64,000 nucleotides of DNA, taken from assembly GCF_000003855.2 (NCBI RefSeq), contig NW_003101682.1:5194635-5258634 (forward strand), read 5' to 3'. Below the pieces are notes generated by a model. The model was given only the letters and a program-made list of their open reading frames with translations, did not search any database and was not told where the DNA came from. This document shows, in pieces, positions 21,060 to 33,771 of the stretch; positions within the stretch are counted from its first letter, which is position 1; every line of letters begins with the position of its first letter. Origin of the DNA: Blastomyces gilchristii SLH14081 (Eukaryota; Ascomycota; Eurotiomycetes; Onygenales; Ajellomycetaceae). The translations under genes and the position numbers were made by a program.

Positions 21060-24000
21060 ATATAGCTGTTTTAACAGACTATATCTGATTGATTTTCTCC
21101 TCTTCATATTCAGATAATTCTGAATTTAGTCATTTTCTTATAGCTGCTTGAGTTTCTGATAGAAAGTCTATGAAGTATTTAATTCCTGTCTCACTTGAGA
21201 ATAAGAATCTCATATTTAATTGATTTAGATCATACTTCTCTTTCAATCTGACTCTGAGACTATTGTATAATGTACAGTATATTATAATATGCTCAGAATT
21301 CTCATTTACATTGCAGAATAAGCATTCTATTGAGTTAAATCTATCATCAAATCTTTGTATATAAGATTTGAAATAGCCATGTTCTAGTTTCAGCTGTATT
21401 ATAGATGAGAATATTTTCTTTTTATATTTAATTGAACAACATTTTCACTTGGGTTTTGTTTCAAATCTTGAATAATGTATACTCTTCTTTTGTTTCTGCC
21501 AGCTTTCATTTCACTTGTCTAAACAAGATTCTTTTATTTTTCTCTTTATAAAAGACTAGGACATAATCTTTTGAATAAATCTGCTTAATTCTGCACTCTT
21601 TTTTACAGCTGAATCAGCCAATTCATTATCATGAGTATTCATATGAGCAGGAACTTAGTGTAGATGAATTATCAGCTTTGATATTCTTCTCTTTTGAATT
21701 TTCAAAACAGAGTTTAAGATCAGTTCAAGATTCATTTAATTATTATAAATCTGACTATTTCTAAGTCTTTTTAAAGCAGCTTGACTATCAGAGAATATTC
21801 ATGTCTCTTTCAAACTATTTTCTCTTTTATAAGATTTTATTTCAATAAGTTTGAAAGCTTTCACTGTTACAAATAGTTCAGCATCAAAGACTTCAGATTC
21901 ACAGCCTAGATTTCAGAAATTTGAGATAAAATTGATATTATCTTCAGTATAAGCAATGTCTGTGTCTAATCTATTCAAATTCTCATTTTTTGAGTTATCT
22001 GAATAAATCAGAATAGAGTCTTTCATATTAATTATAGAAATTCTCTTCAAATGCTGTTCATATTCTTTCTCGTTTAATAGTTCACTTATTTATAAGTCTA
22101 TAAGAGATTCAAGCTTTTCTCTTCAGAGAGATAACTTCTCATGATCAACTTTTTCAATATTTAAAGAAGAAAATTAATTTTTAATCAGAGAGCATAGTCT
22201 GTACAGTTAAGAAGACATTTTCTTTAAAGAATTATTTTCATTTCAATCAAGAAAGCTATTTTAATCCAGTTCATTTCCAGAGTTAATTGATGAAAATGAA
22301 GAAGAGACTCTTTCTCTGATTATATGATTTGAGCTTATCTTTATAACTCTCAGAGCATAGTTCATACAGGCCTTTTCAAATCTAATAGCAGGAGAAGGAA
22401 TTGAAGCTTCAATTTTCATTGCTCTAATAGAAGATGATTTGAATGCTTTCAGAATTCTTCTCAAGACTCTGTTTTACAGACTTTGAAAGAGTTCAGTGAA
22501 ATTCTCTTGATTATTTCATCAAACTTGAACTTCATAATCAGCTACTGCTGTAATACAGGCTATATATATCTGTCTCATAGTCTGGAAGAATAGACCTCTT
22601 TCTGTATTTGATAGTCTGATTATGTTATTCAATAGTCTTTCTGCCTTAACAGTTCTTTGTTGAATGTGATATTTAAAATTCAACTTGAAGTATAATTATA
22701 CTTCTAATTATTTGATATTTACACTGGGTTTAATCTCTCTATTTAAAAGAGTTAGAGATAGTTCTTTCTCATTGAATCTAGAAAAGAAATGAATTAACTC
22801 AGTTTTATTCATATTAAATTGAATTTGATTGATATCTACTCTAATAAAGATTTTCTTTACAGCTTCTTCAATCACTTTCAAATTCTCTTTCATAGTTTTT
22901 GAGCTGTAGACTAGATCAATATCATTCATATAACTCAGAGATTGCACTATTCTTATATTTCTATTTTTGAATAGATATGCAGTGTATATTACAAATAAAA
23001 TGAGTGAGATTGAAGATTCTTACAGTACTTCTATTTTTATCTCAGTCTTGTCTTGTTTCATTTCATCAAAGAAAAGTTATATAATTCTTTTAGATATAAA
23101 ACAGTTAACTCATTTTATTAGAGAAAGTGACAGTTTTAACATCTTCAATATCTGAATTAATTTTGACTTTGAAACATGATCAAATGCTTCTTTTATATTG
23201 ATGAAAACTGCAGTCAAGACCAGATCTTCATGCTTTGCTATTTGAATATTATGAACAACTGAGAGAACAGTGTTAATTGCAGAACACTGTTTTCTATCTC
23301 TCATTTATTTACTGAATAAAAGAGAATTACTGATAGAGCTTATAAAAGATAGTTAAGTAGCTATTATCTTTTCTAAAACCTTTTCTAGACAGTTCAATAG
23401 AGATATTACTCTATATAACTTAAGAATTGAAGTGTTTCTATTAGGTTTTATAAGAATTACTTCAGTGACTTCTCTCTAGCATTCAGAATAATATTCATTT
23501 TTCAAGAGATTGAAAAAGAGCTGAAAATATTCTTTCTTTAAGTAGAAGTACATATTTTAAATAATCAAGTGATTAATTGAATCAGGCCCTGCAGCAGTCT
23601 TAACTGAAGTTGAGAAGATAGCTGACTCTAATTCATCTTGAGTAAGATTAGGCCATTCTCAGTCATTTTCATCAATATAGTTGAGAAGTGACATATTCTC
23701 TTCCTCTGAATCTGAATCTGATGAGTTTTGAAAGAGAGTTCTTATAAAAGCTTAACATTTTTTCTTAAAAGAGTTTGCTGTATATGATTCATTCTGAAAC
23801 TCATATTCTAAGGTTGAAAGTTTTGCTACACTTCTTGTTTTAGTATAGTTAAAAGCTTTAAAAACTTCTTTTTCTTATACTTCTTCAAGAAATTTATTTC
23901 AGCAGTCTGTTTTAGCTTTTTTAATATCTGAAAAATATTCATTTCTGACAGCTTTGAACTCTTTATTAGAAATTATATCATTCTTTCAATCTCTTCTAGC

Positions 24001-25060
24001 AGTAGTCAATTGTTTTCTTTTAGATATAATATTCTCATTTCATCAAGATTTTGAATACTCAGAAGACTTTCTCTTTGAAATATTATCTTTAACACTTACT
24101 AGAATAATAGATGTAATGAGCTTCACTCTATTCTCAAGCATTTCATTTGAGATATCTTGACCAGAATTTCAATACAGCTCACTCTGTCTTTCAGATTTTA
24201 ATAGTTTTATACTTTCTTCAACTGTCTTTCAGTCAGCTTTTTCAAAGTTAAACTGATTAGAGAGAAGAGGATTTTCACTCATTTGTTTTTCACTCAGTTC
24301 AATATTAAATTGAATAATCTCATGATCTGATTCTGATGTCTCATTTGAATTAATAAATCAGTTTACAAGTCTTTTTTCTATTAGATTTTATAACATGAAG
24401 ATTACATCTATAATAGATTTCTATTTCATGTCTTTTCTAAAGAATGTTTATTAATCACACTTGTTAACTAAATCTATTGAATGCTCAAAGATTCATTCAA
24501 TCAGGTTATCAGCTCTTACTGCTCTTTTACATTCTAAATTTCATCAGAGATGATATGCATTAAAATCTCCTACAATTATAGAGTTTCTTGATGAAGTTAT
24601 GTTCAGAACTCCTCTATTAATTATTCAGATATTATTATTTTTCTTCAATGACTTTTCATTATAGATATTTATGAGCTGTATAGTATTAAACTCATTCTCT
24701 TTATCTATAATATCACTCATCAGAATATCAGGGTCAGACATGATATTAAATCTTAGATTAAATTAATATCTTGATCTCTTTCTTTCATAGATCACTACTC
24801 TTGACTTTATCTCAGACTATTGAGATAAAAAGCAGTAGTATCTTGAATGAGAAATAACATATTTTTACTCAGTATTAAAATTCAGCTTCTGAAGCAGTAT
24901 AAAATTAACTTTTTATTCAAATGTAATTTGAAGATAAGAATAAATACAATTTAAGTTTCTATTCACATTATTTTGAATAAATGTGATTTTTGAAGAGTTT
25001 TTAAACTTTTTTTATTATTTTTATTGTATATTCATACTAAAAGAGAGTAGAGTAAAATCT
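21060..25060 (-). pseudogene. LINE ORF2: endonuclease-RT-RNase H
   Basis: In order on the minus strand: an apurinic-type endonuclease patch IIVGDFNAYHL (about 24560-24600; the family has GDFNxH); a reverse transcriptase segment with VFINIKEAFDHVSKSKL (23110-23304; the first catalytic Asp reads Asn); then MNDIDLVYSSKTMKEN (22708-22947; F-x-D-D-I core altered to NDID); then an RNase H-like part with FDAELFAV, FSDSQAALK and HNDELADSAVK (about 21600-21890); and a C-terminal CLFC...H...C motif near 21290-21330. The domain order and motifs are those of Tad1/I-type fungal LINEs with RNase H. Many stops. Confidence 0.82.
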
Positions 25061-25099
25061 AATCACTATTATCAGATAGTAGATTATAACTATTCTGAA

Positions 25100-25957
25100 A
25101 AGTAGAAATCTCAACTACTTACATTATATCTAGTTTATCATCAGAGTTATTTCTCAATTCTCTAATCTTAACAGAAGTTTGAGAATTCAAATTCTGTTTA
25201 TATTTAGCTGAAGAATTGAAGTTTGAAGATTTAGATAGTTGAGAGTTTCTTCTTTTTGAGCTTACAGTTGTAAGTTCACTGGCTTGACTATTTTCTTCAG
25301 TTCTAGATTTACTTTAAGCTTCATCTTTTCTTCAGTTCTTTTGAGTTCTTGAAGCAAACATACATTTTTTTGAGCTAGATGCATGTTTTTCTTTGCAATT
25401 AGAGCATTTAAGCAGAGTGTATTGACATATTTCATCTCTTTTTAAGCATGTTTCATATTTATACTCACTAGTTTTGTGATCTCTGACACAGAATGCACAT
25501 TTTGAGTCTCTGAAATAGAAGATTACAAGTGTTCATATTTTTGACAGTTTGAACACTGTGTTTGAGCTTTGAGATTCATTCTTGAGTCTTTGTATTCATG
25601 AACTCTCATTTTCAAACCTGCTACTCTTACTTCAGAGATCTTTGACTGTTTACATGTCTTTGTATATACTAGAACAGAGGCATTTCTTCTGCTTTATCTG
25701 AACTTAATTGAATTTAGTCATACAGACTCTTTTCTCAGTTGAATAGAGTTATATTCTTCTAATTTATTTTTAAGAAGTAGCATTTCTTCTTCACAGTCAA
25801 AAATTTCAACTGAAATATTATGAAGAATAAATTTATCTCACTTTTCATCTCTCTCAGATAGAATTATTGTGTTTAACAAAGATTCTACTGCTAATTTTCA
25901 GAGATTCTCATTCTGAATAAGGAATTCTGCACTGAATTCAGGCATTGTAGTCAGAAT
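25100..25957 (-). pseudogene. LINE ORF1, C-terminal part (zinc knuckles)
   Basis: A nucleic-acid-binding gag-like protein. The minus strand shows CFNCQKYEHT-like and CAFCVRDHKTSEYKYETC, then LLKCSNCKEKHASS, that is repeated CxxC-type knuckles typical of ORF1 in Tad-like LINEs. Sequence resumes on the other side of the Gypsy insertion (33772). Several stops from G:C to A:T changes. Confidence 0.7.
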
Positions 25958-25962
25958 GATAG

Positions 25963-26495
25963 TGTCACGCTCCCGGCCGCGCCAAGGCCCCGTTGCGGTT
26001 TCACACGGCCTATCGATCCCATGCGGATGATTTCATCTCATTCGAACCGGTTTCCAACCACCCTATGACATCATTCGAATATATCATAGAAAGATTCAAT
26101 TGATGGATATGAGAACCTCACTTCTATATGAGGTCAGCAGATTACTCTTCCTTGATAATGAAGTGCTGCTGAGATATCACTTCAGCTATTCTCACTTATG
26201 AAATGAGAGAAGAGTATCTGCTCATTGTCTATATAAAATAGCTAGATGCTGGCTTCTTATCAAAGAAGTCAGTGATTTGTTTTTCTTCTACTGAAATATA
26301 TATGAGAGTTACTGTGTGTCTTATACAATCTTCTTAGTATACTAAGTATCATATCTGTGATATTCTTGTAATAACTCTGTAGTCTACAAGCTCACTATTC
26401 AAGCAAGATAATCAAGCTCACTTATACAGCTTCTTAAACAACTACTTCTATATAATATCACTGACTAGTCACTGCTTCAGTTCTGTCATGTTATA
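25963..26495 (+). repeat. Gypsy-1 5' LTR
   Basis: It begins TGTCACGCTCCCGGCCGC and ends ...CATGTTATA, where the 3' LTR has CACGTTACA. The first ~130 bp keep CC/GG/CG and the remainder has lost them. Compared with the 3' LTR, differences are nearly all C/T or G/A. Confidence 0.93.
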
Positions 26496-27720
26496 ATTTG
26501 AATCACTTGACCTGATTATAAGTTTGAATCAGTCAAGCTCTAACAGACTGATATAGTCTCATGCATCTGCACTGAGACTGATTCAATCTCATTCTCTGAA
26601 GAAAACACTACATTATTCCCTAGAGTGTATACACCTCTATCTCAGCAGAAATCTGAGATTTCTGAAATCACTGCATATTTTGACATGGGCTCTTCAACTG
26701 TTCTGCCACTGTCACAGCCTCTACACACCTACATCTATCATGAAGATAGAGAGATTAAGATCAGAGATTCTCTGAGTTATAAGAGAAATATCTTATCTGA
26801 ATTTCACAGCTTTATCTGTACTCTTGAATGAAAATTCTGCCTTAATCTGAGCTAGTATAATACTCATAAGATACAAGTAATATACACTGTCAACCTTCTT
26901 GAAGATATCTCTGTGACTACTTGAGTCATTAAGAAGAGAAAGCTTGAGTGTATCAATACTATTATAACTTGAGAAGAATTCAAGAACTTTCTACTGAATT
27001 AAATTGAAGATCACTGCAAATGCAGCTTCACAGTGATACAGCAGTTTAACTTATTATATTAATAAAATAATAAGAATTCTTCTGATTTCAATATAAGATT
27101 TGAAGAATATTGAGAGGAATTAGCTAATAATTTGAATCAATTAAAAACACAGCTTTATCTCATGAAGCTGACTTATAAGGTACAGATAATAATATTATAA
27201 TATCAGAGTTTATCAACTAATTGCACTGAGCTTGTCAACCTGACTTTCTGAATCTATTTGAATAGTCAATTCTCTGAGAAAAAGATCAATAAGATCTCTT
27301 CTAAGTAATCAATGACAGAATTTAAACAGTGTCATAACAGCTTCAGTGTGAAGAAAGTAAAGAAGAATTTCAAGTATTCTGACTCTTCACTCACTGTGAA
27401 GAAATATTAAAAAAGATTTGATAAAGATCTCTATTTCAACTGTGAAGCTGATAATTATTATATCAGTAATTATAAGAAGCTAAAGAAGAAAAGAAACTGT
27501 GAAGATATCTTCTTAAAGTTAACCTCTCTTCTGACAAATGTATCTGTGAAAGATAAAGAAGAGAAAGAAATGAAGAATTGATAATTCTCATATCTCTGAG
27601 TTCATATTACAATCACAATGCATACTCTGAATAAGAAGATATTAGTGAGATATCTACTTGACTTCAGAGTAGATACTAACTTTATATTCTATTTCTTTTC
27701 TTTGATGAAGAATTGAAAGA
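26496..27720 (+). pseudogene. Gypsy-1 gag, zinc knuckle and protease
   Basis: The gag part includes an open stretch at 26625-26831. A degenerate zinc knuckle YFNCEADNYYISNY lies at about 27432-27475 (C-x2-C and H positions partly lost). The protease site reads YLLDFRVDTNFI (about 27655-27690), where LLDSGA/ADTNFI would be expected. Order and spacing fit Gypsy gag-pol. The primer-binding site should start at 26496 but was not identified. Confidence 0.65.
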
Positions 27721-28279
27721 AGATAGATCTGTCAGATTATACAAAATTTACTGATGAAATAAAATATTACTATTTTAACATAATTCAAGCAAAGTGTGTG
27801 ATCACAGACTCAGAAGAAATCTTTAAGAAGAGCAGTCTGCTTCTTTACATAGTTAATATTATAGATGAGAACATCATTCTAAATCTTCTGTGATTGAGAG
27901 AAAACAATTCTCTCATTGACTGAGTTACTCAGGTGTGATGATACTGTCTCACTGATAAAGAGACAGTAATAGAGAAATCTGAAAAGTTTCATCAGAAGAA
28001 TCTTGAGAAAAAGATAGAGTCAATATACTGTGTAGCAGATGATTGAGACTTGAGAATAGATGAAGAAACTATCACTCTCACTACAAGATTAGCAGCAGTA
28101 TCTGTTATTAAAGATGAATGTACACAATGTCTCTTTACAGCTTATAAGAATGTCTTTTCAGAAAGAGAAGCAGTGAAGTTTTCTGATATCAAGATGTGAT
28201 ATAAGATTTATCTTGAAGACAGTGTACTGATACTGTACAGATTTCTCTATAACTTGTCTGTAAAGAAATTGAATGTTCT

Positions 28280-29620
28280 GCACAAATATCTTGAAGAAGT
28301 GTAATTAAAGAATTGAATATGCTTATCAAAGAGTTCAGTAGAGACATCTATACTCTTTGTACTTAAGAAGAATAATAAACTATACTTATGTATAGACTAC
28401 AGAGATCTTAATAAGATAATAATTAAGAATCACTATTCATTATCATTAATTGATGAGATGATTGATCAATTATCTGAAGTAAAGATATTCTCAAAGATTG
28501 ATATAAAGAATGCCTATCATAGAATCATAGTTAATGAAGATAATATTTGAAAAACAGCTTTTCATACTAAGTACAGCAATTTTGAATATCTTGTTTTGTC
28601 TTTTGATCTTTATAATACTCCAGCCATCTTTCAGATCTATATAAATGAGACACTGTGAGGCCTTGTCAATGTCTCCTGCATAGTATATCTGAATGACATT
28701 CTAATCTTCTTGAAATCAGAGAAAGAACATGATATTCATGTTCAAGAAGTATTGAGTCACTTGAGACAGTATCAAGTCTATATAAACACTGAAAAATGCT
28801 CATTCTACATGCAGAAGATTGATTTCTTAGATTATGTTATTAAGATAAATGACATTTCAATGAACAGAAGCTGAGTCTCTGTCATTGAGAACTGACCAGC
28901 ACTGCAAATATACTGTGAGATGCAGATATTTCTAGAATTTGTAAATTTCTACAGATGATTCATCTATACATATTCACAGATTACTGTCTCTCTTATAGAT
29001 CTGTTGAAGAGAAGTGTGAAAGACAGAAAAACAGAACTGTTTATTCTCACTTAAGACACTGTACAGATGTTTGTAGAATTGAAACAAGCTTTTACAGATG
29101 TCACAATACTGAATCACTTTAATCTTAACTTATTCAGTCAGTGTAAGACTGATGCATTCAGAAATGAGATCTGTGAAATCTTTTCACAGTTGATATCAGA
29201 GATCTTTCAACATTAAAAGAATTAGAAAATAATCACTTCTGAAGAAACAGACAATGAATTATCTGTGAGAGAAGACTTTTTTACAGAGTCTATAAGATAC
29301 TATGAATGAAGATCAGTGATCTTCTTCTTCAAGAAGTTATCACTCATGTAAAGAAGATATAATACTCATGATCAGAAGATATTAGTAATTATTGAATTCT
29401 TTAAGATCTGATGACATTATCTTCAGAATAGTAAGTACTCAGTGTAAGTTCTCACTGATCATGTAAATCTGCATTACTTCTTAACAATAAAGAGCTTGAC
29501 AGAATGTCAAGCCAGATGAGCAGAGCTTCTTTCAGAGTATGATTTCTATATTCAATACTGTTCAAGTCAGCTTAACCCTGCTAATATACTGTCTAGATGA
29601 CCTGATTATAATATTATTAA
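28280..29620 (+). pseudogene. Gypsy-1 reverse transcriptase and RNase H
   Basis: Clear motifs: IDEMIDQLSEVKIFSKIDIK and NAYHRI, FEYLVLSFDLYNTPAIFQ, and the catalytic box VYLNDILIF (YLDD changed to YLND). Two Trp codons read TGA and one Arg codon TGA between them. RNase H and tether follow to about 29620 (KTDAFRNEICEI, HDQKILVIIEFF, LTDHVNLHYFLT, SRRPDYN). Confidence 0.88.
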
Positions 29621-30039
29621 TATAGAGAAGAATTCTATAAAAGAATCTCTGCTATCACTGTAGAAGAAGCTGGCTGCAGAGAGTTGAGATTCTCTGAAGC
29701 TTGAAAACAGCACTGATAAGACAGCTGTATAACTCAGTATAGAAGATAGAAGAAAACCTGAGTCTCTGCAGAGAACTGATACTGAAGATTATGAGCTTCT
29801 TGTATTATATCTTACTGTTATTAAATTGACAAAGAATGAAATAGTCTACAATCTTTTAATCTGACTACTTTTGAAATTTATTAATAAGTTACAGAAGAGA
29901 GATATCTCTACTGCAGCTTGAATTCAGAAGTTGAAGAAGAAAGAATTCAGTTTAAACTTGAAAGAGACAGGCTCTGAGTAAGATAATACTGCTAAGAAAT
30001 CAAGTTGCTGATAACTAGAAGAATGTGAACTTCTACTAC

Positions 30040-30800
30040 TGAATGATTCAGTCTTCATCTCTCATAGCAGAGTGATATACTAGAAGCTGTTGAAAATTCA
30101 TTATAATGATTCTCATGCAGGACACTTCAAGTTAGAGAAGACTGAGAAGCTTCTAAAATGTAAATACATTTGAGACAAGCTCTGAACAGATGTCAAGAAG
30201 TATATTAAGACTTATAATATCTGTCAAAAGATAAGGATTCTGTAGTATAAGTAATATGTTGAGTTAATATCACTGCCTGTTTCAAAGAACTCATGATAGA
30301 ATCTATTAATGACTTTCATAGTTAATCTACTGAAGTTGATAAGAGTTAAAGAATATGACTCAATTTTGATTATTATTGACTGCTTCATGAAGATGACTAG
30401 ATATATTTCTACTTATAAAAAGATTAAAGCCTCTGAATTGACTGATCTGTTTTTAAATATCATCATTTATAATCACAGTGCTCTGAAATTATTGATAACA
30501 GATTGAGAATCCCTCTTTATCAGTAAATACTGATTGACTTTTTGCTATTATCTTATAATAAGACATCTTCTCAGTATTATATTTCATTCACAGACAGATA
30601 GTCAGACTGAATATCAGAATCAGACACTAGAATAGTATCTTTAAGTGTTTTATTCATATTATCAGAATAATTAACTTAAATATCTTTTAATCACTGAATT
30701 TATATATAATAATATAAAGAATGCAATCTTAAAGATATCTTCTTTCTATACTTATTATGAATATAATTTTTCATTACTCAGTAACATTGCAGATGATATT
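30040..30800 (+). pseudogene. Gypsy-1 integrase
   Basis: It includes an HHCC-like zinc region (about 30080-30250), then DSILIIIDCFMKMTRYI, LITD followed by a stop at a Trp/Arg position, HSQTDSQTEYQNQTLE and LLITEFIYNN. These are the core strands of Ty3/Gypsy integrase with catalytic Asp and Glu positions mostly still visible. Stops break the frame after 30506. Confidence 0.85.
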
Positions 30801-31229
30801 TCAAAGAGAAGAATAGACAGTCAGAATATTGAATAGATATAGTGAATAGAGTATCTCTCACTATTAGAAGTAAAAGCAAAATTAAAACTTTTAAATAAAA
30901 TTCATAAGAAGATGATGAAAAGTATTTATCACACTCAGAAGTAGTAAATGAAATACTATAATTAAAAATATCTTTCAATGAAGTTCTTAATAGAAGATTA
31001 AGTACTACTTTCAGCAAAGAATATCAAGATAATAAGACTATATAAGAAGCTCAGTAAGTGATAGCTAGAATCTTTCTCAGTAATAAGAGTGATGAGTAAG
31101 CAGATATATAAGTTGAAATTATTCTCAGAATTGAAATCAATTTATTCTGTTTTTCACATTTTCTATTTAAAGCTCTATAAACAACATCTCAGAACAGAGT
31201 CATCTTAGTCAGATAATATTAAGATTGAG

Positions 31230-31395
31230 AATGATACTGAATATCTTATGAAGAAAATATTGAATAAGTGAATATATTACAGCAAGTTTCAATATCTTGT
31301 TAAATAAGAAGATTATTCATTATCAGAGAATTCATGAGAATCACTTGAGCATTTGAAAAATGCTGAGAAAGAGATTGCAAGCTATGAGACAGTTA
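31230..31395 (+). pseudogene. Gypsy-1 chromodomain
   Basis: After integrase the frame reads EYLMKKILN, FQYLVK (stop at a Trp) and SENS (stop at a Trp) ESLEHLKNAEKEIASYE. This is the chromodomain pattern with aromatic-cage Trp codons turned into stops. Chromodomains steer integration to heterochromatin and define chromoviruses. Confidence 0.8.
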
Positions 31396-31449
31396 GTAGA
31401 GACTGTCTTATTATATATCAGAGACATTGAATAAGAAATATCACTTGAG

Positions 31450-33233
31450 ACTTCTCATTTTTCTCAAAGAGTTTTTTAGAGATGATCTTATAATAATAAG
31501 CTGATATCTTATTAACTCTGTAGCACTCTTCTTCTATTTTCTCTTAAACAGTTTTTAGAAGTTTAATAAGACTATATAAGTGTAAAATTCCTGAAGCAGT
31601 TAAAGAAAAGAGATATTTGAAATTAATAAAGATTAATATTATCAATCTGTAAGCTGCTGCTATTCTAAATAAGACTGCAGCCTGCTGAAAAAGTAAAAAG
31701 AGAAGAATTTCAGAGTCTACTTATTAATAATCATATTCTCATTAAACTCATTCTTCATTATTGAAGTCTCTGATATCAGTATCTTTGTCTGCTGAGAAGT
31801 TAGTACTGCAGTATTACAGAGAAGCATACTGTAGAAAAGTATGAGAGATACTTAAAGTATTAACTTATTAATTTATAAAGTATCTCAGTTATCTACTTTA
31901 ATTAAAGTAAGATTCTCTTTAATCAGTAATTAATCTTTATAATACTTTTAACAGTGATATTGATTAATCTCTTCTTAGAGTTAGTCATTCTGAGATATTT
32001 TTTCATCTCAGAGATTCATACTTTCATCTTCTTTTACAGATAAGTAAGAAGAATCTTCTCAGTCTTGATAAAATTTATCAATACTTAAAGCTCTGAGATT
32101 CTTACTCTGTACTACTTGAGTATCTAGACTTCTTATCAGAGCTGATATAACATCTTTCTGTGAGATAATACTTACAGAGAGACAGAAGTTATTGTTACAG
32201 ATATAACAGAAATAATAAGAGTGAGAGAAGAAACAGATACATAAAATTCTTCTCTTCTTCAGCTATTTAATACAGTGTAGATAGATAGTGATACTGATCA
32301 GAAGCTGTACTGAAGCCTCTTCACAGAGAGAAGATAAAGAAATCATGAGACTCTGTAAACTCAACTTAGCAGTATTCTGAGCAGGGCTTAGACATGCTGC
32401 AGAAGAGAAACTACAGATTGAGCTTCTCAGAGTCACTGTTCTCAGAATCAAGCTCTCTCTGAGTTTCTCTCTGAATGATCACATGAGGTCATATCTCACT
32501 GTGTTGACTGAGAGGGGAGGTGGTGTTGCAATGATAGTGAGGGGGGCAGGGAAAGAACTGAACATAGATGAACTGACTGGCAGAAGAGATGATATCTCAC
32601 TGCAAGGTACAGTGACTACTGCTGCGGCTGTAAGAGAAGCAGAAGAAGAAGAAGAAGAAGAAGTAACAATGAGAGTGATACTTCTGCAGCTTATTAACAC
32701 TACTGCTTCTGCCTTCAACCTGGCTTTCTTAACAGTTATGAAGACCGCAGCTGCACCATGTAGACATTTATTACTCACTAGAAAATGTCAGAATAAGTCT
32801 CTTATTATCTCTCAAGAATGATGCTCTCATGCACTCACTATTGCAGATGAGGGGGGGGGGAGAAAAATGTGTCATAAGAAGAGAGAAAATCTTTTTGAAA
32901 AATCCTGTCACTACTGATAGCTTTGCTTCTAAAATACATCACTTTTGTGAGGAATTTCATATATAGAATGAAATATGATGAGAGATCTATAAGTCACTTA
33001 TTAACTATATTCTTCACATTTTAAATTGATATATAAGGAACTCACTTATCATGTGTTTGATTTGAATGAAGATGAGAAAAGAAAGACCTACACAGTCAGC
33101 AGAAAAACTCATCTATTTCTTTATACAGTATATATACTGTCAATTGATTAGCAACTGTTGCTATATAACAAAGATAATTTCTAATCTGATAATCTTGAGA
33201 GCATCAGAACTATGCTCTTAAAGAGAAGAGTAT
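31450..33233. other. Gypsy-1 3' accessory stretch with G-run islands
   Basis: About 1.8 kb between chromodomain and 3' LTR, with no recognised protein. Within GG-poor surroundings, 32510-32560 and 32845-32862 hold runs of 4-10 G, and 32640-32662 a GAA/GAG repeat. Open stretches exist on both strands there (32483-32821 plus, 32479-32778 minus). Confidence 0.6.
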
Positions 33234-33766
33234 TATTATACTTCTAACTATGCTAAGACTCTGTTACAGTTTCATACAGCTCATTGATCTCATGTGAATA
33301 ATTTCATTCTGTCTGAACTGGTTTTCAATCACTCTATAACATCATTCAGATATATTATAGAAAGATCTGATTGATGAATATAAGAACTCTGCTTCTATAT
33401 AAGATCAGCAGATTACTCTTTCTTGATAATAAGACACTGCTGAGGTATCACTCTGACTATTCTTGCTTATGAAATGAGAGAAGAGTATCTGCTCATTGTC
33501 TATATAGAATAACTAGATGCTGACTTCTTATCAAAGAAGTCAGTGATTCATTTTTCTTCTACTGAAATATATACAAGAGTTACTGCATATCTTATACAAT
33601 CTTCTTAGTATACTAAGTATCATATCTGTGATATTCTCACAATAACCCTGTAGTCTACAAGCTCACTATTTAAGCAAGATAATCAAGCTTATTCATACAG
33701 CTTCTCAAACAACTATCTTTACATGACACTGTCAACTAGCCACCGCTTCGGTTCCGCCACGTTACA
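33234..33766 (+). repeat. Gypsy-1 3' LTR
   Basis: It starts TATTATACTTCTAACTATGC, aligning base for base with TGTCACGCTCCCGGCCGC... of the 5' LTR after C to T and G to A changes. Only the last ~45 bp (ending CCGCCACGTTACA) keep C and G. So the mutated part faces inward and the preserved part outward, mirror-image to the 5' LTR. Confidence 0.93.
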
Positions 33767-33771
33767 GATAG

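Larger units (their letters stand above)
25963..33766 (+). mobile_element. Ty3/Gypsy chromovirus, full length, RIP-mutated
   Basis: A 7.8 kb element with two 533 bp LTRs (25963-26495, 33234-33766) and a 5 bp target duplication GATAG at 25958-25962 and 33767-33771. Order: gag, zinc knuckle, protease, reverse transcriptase, RNase H, integrase, chromodomain, then a 1.8 kb 3' accessory stretch. All coding parts contain stops. It is inserted in LINE ORF1, so it is younger than that LINE. Confidence 0.93.

Noticed and set aside
32479..32821. Overlapping ORFs on both strands in Gypsy-1
   Set aside because: Both are open over a GAA repeat and G-runs; neither has a recognisable motif, so they were not called as genes.
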